From Desmodus rotundus (lineage: Eukaryota > Chordata > Mammalia > Chiroptera > Phyllostomidae): DNA of 64,000 nt. The position numbers were made by a program, and so were the translations under genes. Shown here piece after piece: positions 11,375 to 20,500 of the stretch. The number at the start of each line of letters is the position of its first letter. Within the stretch, counting starts at the first letter, position 1. The notes below the pieces were generated by a model that was not told the DNA's origin, searched no databases, and was given only the letters and a program-made list of their open reading frames with translations. The stretch is taken from contig NC_071393.1 in the NCBI RefSeq assembly GCF_022682495.2, positions 115,460,239 through 115,524,238 on the forward strand, in the 5' to 3' direction.

Positions 11375-12436
11375 TCAAAAGTGCCCCTCCAGGCCTAACT
11401 GCAGGAGGGCGGCCTCGGCCTTCTCCTCCTCTTCCTTGGCCTCCTCCTCGCGGATCTGCACCAGCAACTGAAAGAGGTTAGGAGCCGGCCCTTCCGCAGC
11501 TCCGTTCAGCCATAGCTGCCTTCGGATGGCCCCGCTGTGGTTGGCTCCCGCAATGACCTGCTCCAGGCGGGCTCGGTTCACGTTATCTTTATCTATGGCC
11601 CCCTTCTCCACCACCTTCTGCAGCAGAGGTTCCAGACGAATGACATAAGCTGATAACTTTTCTCCTGGGTTCTGGTAAGTGTTCAGAAATCTGACCTGCG
11701 CATCCCTGTAACTCTCGATGTTTCCAAACACCTGCTCAAGCGCCTTCAGGCATTCCGCAGTAGTTATCGCAGGGTTGTTAGTCTTGAGGATGCGGATGAC
11801 GTCAGCTGCAGGGCCTCTAAGACTCTCCATCAACCGTCGCCTCTTTTCTACGTCAGACACCTGCCACTCCTCTATGACCTCATTAGTGTGCTCCAGCCAG
11901 GGGTCAAAGGTCTCCTCCCCAGGCCCCGGGATGTCCCTCCCCGAGAACAGCGTCAGTTTCTTGTACCATATGGATTCAACTAGAGGCTGAATGACATTAT
12001 CCAAAATATAGTTTAGCATCTCTGCTGGCATATCTGGGCCTGGGGCCGGAGCGGGGTTCTGAAACCCAAGGACACGGGCCACGTCTTGCACGGTCCACCC
12101 CTCTCTCGCGAGGAAGAGATGCAATCTTTCTAAAAATTCAGCATCAGAAGTCGGAGGTTTAAAGACCACTTTCCAGACCCCTCCTTTACCCGGCATCTCC
12201 CTGGGGATGGCCGCGTAGTCCACAGCGCCAGTGAGCTCTAACAAGGCTGCTTTCGCATTCTCTTCCCTCCAAAACATTCTCCCAAGCACTCGATAGGGCA
12301 CCTGGGGCATCGCAGCCTGGAGGGTCTCTTCGATTTCAGCCTCATCACAGTTCACTGGGATCCCCCAGACCAGCAGGGCTCTCTGGGAGTTCACATCCAT
12401 TCCCCTGCACCAGTCTTCCAACAGTGTCATCGCCAT
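11375..12436 (-). CDS. PNMA1: PNMA1, paraneoplastic Ma antigen 1
   Basis: A single intronless ORF of 353 codons, the same length as human PNMA1 as I recall. It is a domesticated Ty3/gypsy-type gag gene expressed mainly in neurons and testis; the human protein is the target of anti-Ma autoantibodies. Residues 1 to about 120 form the RRM-like N-terminal domain typical of the PNMA family (start MAMTLLEDWCRGMDVN, then RALLVWGIPVNCDEAEIEE). Residues from about 150 to 335 are the gag capsid-like helical domain (FSGRDIPGPGEETFDPWLEH, RGPAADVIR, KLSAYVIRLEPLLQ). The tail is Glu-rich and ends LGLEGHF. No zinc knuckle is seen, as expected for PNMA1. The ATG at 12434-12436 has G at -3 and G at +4. The frame stays open for 44 more codons upstream but only to a TTG, with no ATG, so I keep this start. 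The ORF is intact. Confidence 0.96.
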   Translation of the reverse strand: MAMTLLEDWCRGMDVNSQRALLVWGIPVNCDEAEIEETLQAAMPQVPYRVLGRMFWREENAKAALLELTGAVDYAAIPREMPGKGGVWKVVFKPPTSDAEFLERLHLFLAREGWTVQDVARVLGFQNPAPAPGPDMPAEMLNYILDNVIQPLVESIWYKKLTLFSGRDIPGPGEETFDPWLEHTNEVIEEWQVSDVEKRRRLMESLRGPAADVIRILKTNNPAITTAECLKALEQVFGNIESYRDAQVRFLNTYQNPGEKLSAYVIRLEPLLQKVVEKGAIDKDNVNRARLEQVIAGANHSGAIRRQLWLNGAAEGPAPNLFQLLVQIREEEAKEEEEKAEAALLQLGLEGHF

Positions 12437-13270
12437 TTCCCCAACTATCAAGGGCCCAATTCTACAAACACGCGCCTTAGACCATGGCTCCCAGTGCTCT
12501 CGGACTAGGACAACAGCAGACACTGGCCACAAATATACCCGACGGAGGCAAGCTGCACGCAACCACAATTAACAAACGACGCCAGAGGCCCGCTGTCGTC
12601 CTTTCGCTGCCCCCCAAAGTCAAGGCGGTCGGCGGGTTCTCGGAGCGAAGCCTCGGGAATGCTCAGTCGGTCAGTCACGCGGCCACGGCCATCTTAGTTC
12701 TCAGGTCGGGGTCCGAGGCTGGGGTTCTTCACCTGCAAGCACGGTGTTGCCTAGTGGCGCAGAAAGCTTGGAGCGGCCGGGCCGGAGAGGCGCCCGGGAT
12801 GTGGCGGTGGATCCGGCCGCAGTAGATCCCACCGCCAGTAGATCCGGCGCTCGCGGTAGCAGCCGGCCTTCGGGTGGCCGAGGAGCGGCTGCTTAGCAGA
12901 CGAGGGCTGCGCCGCCCCTCCAGGGAAGAGACTGTCCTGCAGCGGCGGCAGGGTCAGCTCGCGAGCAGCTTCTTCGCGGGCGCAGGGGCCCTGGTAGGGG
13001 CGAGGTAGGCCAAGGCCCGAAGACACTGGGGGCGGAGGTGCGCGCTGCGGCTGAAAGACCTACAGACCCGCCACGGGCCGAGGAATTGCTGGGGCAGAAG
13101 AGGGAGGCCCGCCCCGCTAGTGGCTTCTGTGCGCCCCGCCCCCTGCGGCCTGGTCTCTGCCAGTGTAGTCATGGCAACGGTGCGCCAGACGGCGCGAGAT
13201 TCGCGCGCTCGCGCGGCCAGCGGGTTGGAGTGGTTGCTATGGTGCCAGTCAAGGGCTCCGGTTACTGGTT
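12430..13270 (-). promoter_or_regulatory. PNMA1: PNMA1 CpG-island promoter
   Basis: GC- and CpG-rich sequence surrounds the 5' end of PNMA1, with densest CpGs at 13100-13225. No TATA box is seen. A YY1-type AAGATGGC lies in PNMA1 orientation at 12688-12695; such sites usually sit just downstream of the start, so transcription probably begins near 12.70-12.76 kb. Long plus-strand ORFs here are by-products of GC content. Confidence 0.7.
12688..12695 (-). promoter_or_regulatory. PNMA1: YY1-like element in PNMA1 5' region
   Basis: On the minus strand the sequence reads AAGATGGC followed by CGTGGCC, a close match to the YY1 consensus in the orientation typical of core promoters. It lies about 250 bases upstream of the start codon. 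Confidence 0.5.
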
Positions 13271-13377
13271 TCTCTTATGGCGCATTTTTTTTTTCATATT
13301 TTCCAGATTTTATTTTTACAAAAGCACTGTGTATAAGAGGTAATCTACTTGTGCGGCGGTTTTAAGATGATACTGTT

Positions 13378-13521
13378 GAAGGACATGGATTAGCCAAAGA
13401 ATTTATATACATGATCCACGGACGTTGAACAATGGTGAAGGAATTGCTGGGTGGAGGGGGGCAAAGGGGGAAAAATGAGAAAAACTGTAATAGCATAATT
13501 GATAAAATACAATTTAAAAAG
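13378..13521 (+). mobile_element. 5'-truncated young L1 3' end
   Basis: The 144-bp insert carries a bat-type L1 3'UTR (GAAGGACATGG, AATTTATATACATGATCCA, a G-rich stretch, then CTGTAATAGCATAATTGATA and an A-rich tail). It is flanked by 13-bp target-site duplications, AGATGATACTGTT (13365-13377) and AGATGATGCTGTT (13522-13534), with one mismatch. It lies between the PNMA1 promoter and the MIDEAS 3' end. Confidence 0.8.
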
Positions 13522-13534
13522 AGATGATGCTGTT

Positions 13535-13940
13535 AAAAATGCCGCCGTGAAGACAGGCGGTCTGCTGTCACTGGTTCAACGTGAAAACACCCTCTCCAGC
13601 CATGCAGCTTCCCTATGCCACCTGCTTGCATGCTGCACCCTCCATATTTCACCCCAACGAAACTAGAATGTTCGAAGTGTGCCATTTACACGTTTTTGTG
13701 TGAGACAGTCAATTGAGATTTCTAAAATTTTGTAAAACAATCTAATAATATTCAGTAATCTTTATAGCCGGGCAGACGCTAGTGTGTTCATTTCTCCTGT
13801 CCTGGCATCGTTGACAATGGCCGATAAAACAGAATGCTTATGGTTCAAAAATGTCGAGTAATGCCCTGCAAGCAAAACAAGGGCTATTTACATCAATCCC
13901 AGATGGTGAAAATCTCCTCAAAATAACACTGCACTCAACT
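13535..13940. other. Short intergenic gap PNMA1-MIDEAS
   Basis: Unique sequence without ORF or recognised repeat separates the PNMA1 promoter side from the MIDEAS poly(A) region. Both genes are on the minus strand. Confidence 0.5.
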
Positions 13941-13959
13941 CTGAATTTTTAAGACCTTA

Positions 13960-13965
13960 TTTAAT
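13960..13965 (-). terminator. MIDEAS: Candidate distal MIDEAS poly(A) signal (ATTAAA)
   Basis: The minus strand reads ATTAAA at the end of a long AT-rich stretch; cleavage would fall near 13.94 kb. That gives a 3'UTR of about 3.4 kb. Confidence 0.5.
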
Positions 13966-16900
13966 AAAAGGTTTAAAGATACAGAAGAACATTCAAAAGT
14001 AAATAAGTTACATGGGTACATTACAATCACATCAGCAAGATTTTCTTTAGTGTATTAATTTTTTTATAAAAAGCACACAAAAAATAAAATCTCCAGTCTG
14101 GTCTATCACAACTGTACAGCAAAAAAGGTAATATTTATATATATATATTTACACTATTTTAATATGTAACAGTCTTTTTAAAAAAGGGTGCCACAGGCAG
14201 CAAACACACAAAAGGCAGTGTCTGATCATTTTTTTCAAAATAAAAGGAATATACTTATTTATATGCTATTAAAATATTTGTACAATAATTACAGACTGTC
14301 GAGGCTGTTCCTGGGCTGTTCCCTCCAACAAGGCCTTCAACTGAGAGACAAATGAGGAAAAGGTGAAACAGCTGCAAATTATTAGAGGCAAATATTAACA
14401 CAGCAAAATTTGTGGAGGACATACAATTGTTTTATAAAAATATGCATACTTCCTGTAAACCTAAGGATTTAGGCTTGCCAGTCTGGTAATAAATACCATC
14501 CAAGAAAAGTGAGCCCCAGTGAAAACATTTAAACAGCTGGGGCTCGAGTATGTGTTGTATTCCTCCTTCATCTTAACATCTGGCACATGAGAAGAAAGAG
14601 GTTAGGTCACTGAGGCAGTTAAATATAGGGGATCCCTTTAGACATAAGCAGCACACGACCTCGGTGCCAGGGGTGGAGGTGGGGTAGCGGAAGGGAAGGG
14701 TATGTACCTTAGCTTTGAGGGGGGCTGCTGAAGGCATGGAGGACAGTTCTGAAGCACTGTCTCCGTGGGTGGGTAAGAGACCTCAGAAATGGTCTGGAAT
14801 ACAGGCACTAGGTTAGTTTCATGCCCTTGCTGAGTGCAGATGGAGGCTGGCAGACGGTTATGTGAGATGGTGTGGGGAGGACATTACAAAGCTGGAGGTG
14901 TTTGTCATTGAACTTCTTAAACCTAAGAGCTCTCAGTAGAAGAAACAAAGAAAAGAAAAACGAAAGATGAGCCTAATGTGTTCACAGGGAGAAAGCACCA
15001 TAAAGGATATTCCTAAGCCAGCTTCTATGGCTGCACCCACTTAAATGGCAGGTCACATGCCATAATTGCATCTGCCCCCTAAACATTTTAATCTTCACAC
15101 TGCATTCTAGATATAAACCTATTCTAGCGCATGAACCCTTCTAAAATACCATGTCTGGTGGGATTAATACAGAGAGGTACCATCTTGATTTTCTCCACCT
15201 ACATTCACCTGGTCTGGTCTCCATGAACTTAGAAAAGGAGAATCACTCTAGATAAAGGAGGTTTCTGTTACAACATGTCCATAAAGGGGCCTGAAACTAA
15301 ATACAATTTAAGTAGAAAAAACCTTGGGAAACCTAAGTAGCACTTTGGGGCAAAGCTGCGAAGGCACTGATATTACACAAGTGATTTAGAAGAGAGCCTC
15401 AATTTTCTACCTTCCTGTTTCTGGGAGGTATACCAGATTTTTGCAATCTTGGGACACAGAGCTTATAGAAGCTTATGGAGGAAATTAACTGGGAAGTTGG
15501 AAATCTGGTAGCTGTCCAGGAGTCTGGGGGGAGAATTTTGTTGCTCCCATAGCTGGGGTCCTGTAGAACCATATTAACACATACGTGAATGCTGAAAAAT
15601 ACCTGATAGTGCATAGTTTAGAAGCAAAACACCCTCCCCACTCCCAGCTCCTAACGTGATGCCTTCAGGCTGTGTCATAAGGAGTAGCAGAATGAATACT
15701 TTCTGGCTCCTTCCTAACATGTTGACCTGTGGTATACCTGCACTCACTTAGAACTTCTTTTGTACAACTAAAGCTGAGTAACAAGATCAGAAAAATAACT
15801 CAGCCCTCCTGTGGGACTGGCAAGTGAAGAGGCCTCCAGAACCTTCTAGCCCTTTCACTACAGTGACTCCATGCCCAATACGGCTTCTTCAAGCCAGAAA
15901 CAAAACCAGAATTCCGGCTTCCAACTAATCTCCTCAGGCGACTTGAAAGTACAGCCAGAGAAGAGGTAGCAACAAGAACAGCCTTTGATCTCCCTTGCTC
16001 CCACCCGTCTCTGTGTGGCTTTGGTGAAACCTTCCACCTTTCCACCCTCTTTCAGCACTACCAGCATTCCTATTGGCAAGAGCTTCCACGGCAATGAGGT
16101 GAGGGACCTCAGGGTCTTGGGAATGGGGTGGCGGGGGGGGGGGGGGGGGGGACTGGGGCAGATGCCAAGAAGGTGCCTTGTTTTGGGGTAAATGCACTTG
16201 GGCCTCTGGAAAGCAGGAGGCCCCTGGTCCCTGAGAGGATGTTAAAAATTAAATATTAAGAATAAATAAATAGCTCCCAATTGACACAAGTCAAGGAATG
16301 AAGGCTCCTGTCCAATCTGGGTAGGAGACCTCCCCCTCCCAGGGAAGGATCCAGACATCTCCAGCATGCAGGGCCGGGGGCTGGGCTGTGGACATCAGCA
16401 CTAGACCAGGTGGGGTGGGGGTGGGTGGCAGCTGCCAAGGGCAGGACAGAGGCAGGAAGAGAACTTCAGCCAAGGAGGGGCAGGCTGGGCCTAGGCTAGG
16501 CTCCCTTATCAGTCTCCAGGGCCCAGAGGTTATTTGGCAAAAGGGTGGGAAACAGGAAGAGCCAGGGCTTATGGGAACTTCCCTCAGGCCTAAGCCCTGC
16601 AGCTTCCATCCTCAGCAGTCCCCTTTCCCCAGGCTGAGGGCTTGGACAGGAACACTGGCCTTTCCCCACACGTGAGAGGAAAGTTTCCAGCCCCAGCAAG
16701 CTGCTAACAAGTAGTACAGGGATAGATTCCTGTCCTCTGTCTCTCCCTCCAGGCATTCTGGTGGCTCCCCTCCCAGGGAGAAGGAAGCCTCTCTGAGGAC
16801 AGTCACTGGAGCCACTCAGACCTGGACATTGTTGCGCAGGGCCAGCACAGGTGCCAGGCTGAGCCCCCTCTCAGAGATGGCCACCCCAGTCCCTTTCCCT

Positions 16901-17222
16901 AGGGCTTAGGACAGGGCCTTTGAGGTCCTCTGGAGAGGAGGGATAGTGCTGCAACGGGGTGAGCTTGTGCTTGGCTCTCCAGGGTGACCAAGGGGAGCAG
17001 AGAGAACAAAGAGGAAGGGAAGAGACTGCGCAGCATCAGGGAGAGGCAGCGGTGGCGACGGCAGCGGCGGCTGGAGCCCTTCCCAGAGGGCAGCCCCAGC
17101 CAGCAGGGACGCTCACAGGTCCGGGAAAACAGGAGGACAACTTCCAACAGACTGAATGCACAGAGAACTGGATCCTGCAGCCCTTAACACCGCTCCTGGG
17201 GCCTTTATAAATAAAAGAGCTG

Positions 17223-17233
17223 TTTATTTTATT
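17223..17233 (-). terminator. MIDEAS: Proximal MIDEAS poly(A) signals
   Basis: Two overlapping AATAAA hexamers lie on the minus strand about 150-160 bases past the stop codon. Use of this site would give a short-3'UTR transcript lacking the AU-rich and Pumilio-like elements. Confidence 0.5.
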
Positions 17234-17383
17234 GTCTTGTTTTTCTGAGAAAAGTCTACGTGATCTCTTTCCCTCTGTAGATTCCAGGGCGCTGGCAGGC
17301 GCTCCCACAAGGCTGGTACAGGGAGCGCCCGCCTCCCAGGAAGAGGGGCCAGTCCCGGGTCTCCTGGCGGAGCCTTGCGCACG

Positions 17384-17558
17384 TCAGCCCCTCTCGCCAG
17401 TGCTTTCCTCCCGCAGGGCCGGCTGGTGGGGGGAGGCAGCGGCCGTGGCCGCAGCAGCTGCGGCCTCTTTCTCCCTCTGCCTCAGAGCGGCAGCCTTCTT
17501 CTCCTGCTCTGCGTGGCTCTTCATATGGGCGCTGCGGCTCTTCACCTTGTAAAACACT
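17384..17558 (-). CDS. MIDEAS: MIDEAS last coding exon
   Basis: It encodes the second half of the C2H2 finger (both His ligands, AHMKSH) and an Ala/Glu-rich tail ending EESTGERG, then TGA. The acceptor is CTGCAG, and the first base completes a split Arg codon. Confidence 0.93.
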
Positions 17559-20500
17559 CTGCAGCCAAGCAAGAGGGGCTCAAGTAAGAGGTCTGTCCCC
17601 ACCCCCCTGGGTCCACCAGACAAAGTATGTGTGGGGACAGGGGTGGAGGTGGGGGCGGGGAGAGGGGCCCTGGCCCTTCCTGACTTGCAGAGTGCCACGT
17701 GGCTTACCCCCACCTTCCAACCAGGGGAGGCATGGGTTCTGGATTCAGTGTCATCCTCCCTCTTCTAAACGCTTCCCAGTGACATCACCACCCTAGAAAC
17801 CCTCTGCGACAATCAGAAGACCAGGTGAAAGCTCTGACTACCTCCTCCTTCCCAAACCACTGCCACCCTGCTAGGTCCCTGTGGAGACACATCTTACCTG
17901 CCACATTTTTTACAAGGGAAAGTGTTCTCCTGATTCTGGGTCTTATTAAATGTCTCTGGTTTTTTCTTCTTCTCCGTGAAAGGTAGTGCCCTTCGTGACT
18001 TCCCTGGCCCCTCTCTTGGCTTCTCTGAGGCCTGGCCACCAGCAGACCCAGGGGCATTGGACTCATGGCTTCGAAGGATGAGGACATCATTGGCCTGGAG
18101 AGGATCAAACAAGAAGTTGAGAGATTTGGGGAGGACAGGATCCCAAATTCTAGAATTTTAGGGGACAGAGGACTCCTAAAGGCCATAGCACTCCTGCCGA
18201 ATGGTCCCCTAGCATTCTCTGGAGTCCTTCCAGGGAGAAGGAGCTCACTGCCCTTTCAGCAGCCCATTCCATCCTTGGCCAACTCCATCTTCACAGAGCT
18301 GCTGGCGCAGCGATTCTGAGGGACAGCCCAAGCAGCCATAGGACTCCTTGGTGTATCAGAGAGGGGATTTGGTGTCTCAATCAGTAACACATGTTCATTT
18401 GCAGTCACTTGGCCCATTCCTGACTTTATTCCATAAAGGAGATGCAAGCCATGGGATGCGTAGGTGCTGGGGATACAGAGGTGACAGATAGGAGCCGCTG
18501 CCCCCTGAGAGCATACAGTCTAGTGGAAGGGACAGATGTGCAGGCATCTAGTTCATGACACCAGAAGCCACCATGGGAAATGCCAGGCAGGTGCCAGAGA
18601 GCAGAGGACACCTTGTGCTGCCCTGGAGAGAGCGGTGCTGCTCAGGGCAAGTGCCCAGGAGTCAGGGGAGCCCCAGACGGCCGTTAGGAGTCCTAAGTAT
18701 GTGCGCTGGATCAACCCTACGGAGAAGCCAGCAGACAAAGGGCAGCAGACCTCCATGGGCATGTAGCCGGGGCACGGCTCTTACGGAAGCAGCACAGCCA
18801 AGGCTCAAAAGCAAGCTAAGGGCTCAGTCTACCGCTTATGGGGGCTCTCGCGCCAGCATTCAGTATACACGTCACCAAAATAAAAAGACTCTCAGAGTGG
18901 GCCCCCAACAGACCCTTCCCACCCCTACCCTCTCCTGGGGGGCCCCTCCCTGACAAGGAACAGCTCTGGCCAGTATGTCTTTCTCCTTGGCATGTGATGC
19001 GGTGGACAGAGCGCTGCCCTAGGAGGATCTGGGGAGGAACCTCAGGCAAGTCACTTAATACCACTGAACCCAGTTTCCTCCGTCTGCGAAGTGGGAGTTA
19101 ACACATTATGGGGTTACTGTGTTAATGAGGTCAGGGACAGGAAAGTGTTTTGCAGATAACATGGGCGAGGGGCCTTTTTGTTATTTCTACGATCTCAGCT
19201 CAGTCTCAGACACTCCTGTCAGGGACAGAGCTGTCTCAGGGGAGCCCTGCCTGAGCTACAACTCACAAATGCTTCCCCAACATCCCACACACCTCCAGGT
19301 TTCCCTAAAACCGTTCTCCCCGAATCTCTGAAACACAAGGAGTAGGGTGTAATGTTTAACAGCAGACTGCCTGCTAGCTGTCTCATCTCAGGTCTCAGTT
19401 TCCTCATTTGTGAGGCGGGAATAATGGCAGTACCTACCACATAGGGTTATGAGGATTCAATGACTTAATAGCATAAGGCACTGAGGACACTTCCTGCAAT
19501 TATGGTGATGATGATCGCAGTCATGTTCCTGCTCTGCCCTCCCTCCCACCCCGCAGGCCCAGCTCCAGCCCTTCTCCTGGCCCTGGGCTCCCCCAGTGGA
19601 GGTCACACTTACCGACTCATTGGCCTGTAGTGTCTGGGTGGCTTTGACAGCCGCTGCCCGCCGGCTTCGCTCTCGCCCCTCTTCCTGCTCCCCCTTCTCC
19701 TGGGTCTCTGGCACCTCTTCCTCCCCCTCCTTCCTGGTCTCCTTTACTTCCCTCTTGGGCTCCAGCCTCTCTTCACTTGGGGACTCTCTTCTGGGAGCGG
19801 GCACCCTGGGGAACTTCTGGGAAGTCTATGGGGCACAAGAACAAGGGCAATGAGCCTAGCGCTCAGTCACGCAGCCTTAGTGCACCCATTCTGACCCAGC
19901 CAGGGGCTCACTCATCCCTGCCAGTTCTGTCCTGGCCTCCTGTGCTATGACTCTATACCCTCCCTCACCTAGTTTGCCTGGGAAAGAAGAGAGCGCCTTG
20001 CGCCCTGGGAACCTTCAGGAAGAGATGGACCACTTGAAATAGAGCTGGGGCACAGAAGGAGCATGCCAGGCCCTCCCCACAGGCCACCTGCCTTCCTGGA
20101 TGTGTTTGAGAGACACATCCGCAGGCCAGGTGGTCTGATGGAGCCAGGCAGCCGCTTGGGCTCCATTCTAAACTATCCTGTAATACTTTCTGTGACTCCG
20201 CCCCCTTCCCATCTGCAGAATGGGGACCAAACCACTTCCCGTCAGCAGCCCAAGTCACCACGTGGGGACTGGTAACCCCAAGATGACTTTAGGTGGAGAC
20301 ATGGAAACAGAATTAAATAACAATCTCTTTTCAATTCTCTTTCGATCCTGATTATGTTAAGAACAAAGTCTTGAGTTGGTGTCAATGTGTTTTTTATACT
20401 TAGACTTTTTTTTTGTATTCCCCTATTCAATCTTGGCTGCCACCATCAGACAGTCAGAAAGCGCGAGGACCCTTTTCTGTTGCATCTGCACTGGAACCTC

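Larger units (their letters stand above)
13940..17383 (-). other. MIDEAS: MIDEAS 3'UTR
   Basis: This is non-coding sequence downstream of the MIDEAS TGA. Tandem AATAAA signals on the minus strand at 17223-17233 offer a proximal poly(A) site only about 150 bases after the stop; the ATTAAA at 13960-13965 is the distal choice. The long form would carry a Pumilio-type TGTAAATA (14146-14153), an AU-rich UAUUUAUUUAUU-like stretch near 16255-16272 and a run of 19 C on the transcript (G at 16133-16151). The AT-rich last 600 bases look like a conserved distal 3'UTR. Extent inferred. Confidence 0.6.

Noticed and set aside
12437..12568. 44-codon in-frame N-terminal extension of PNMA1
   Set aside because: The extension begins at TTG and has no ATG; the family start at 12434-12436 has a strong context and gives the expected 353-residue protein.
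11718..13343. Plus-strand ORFs opposite PNMA1 and across its promoter
   Set aside because: Antisense or CpG-island shadows without recognisable motifs.
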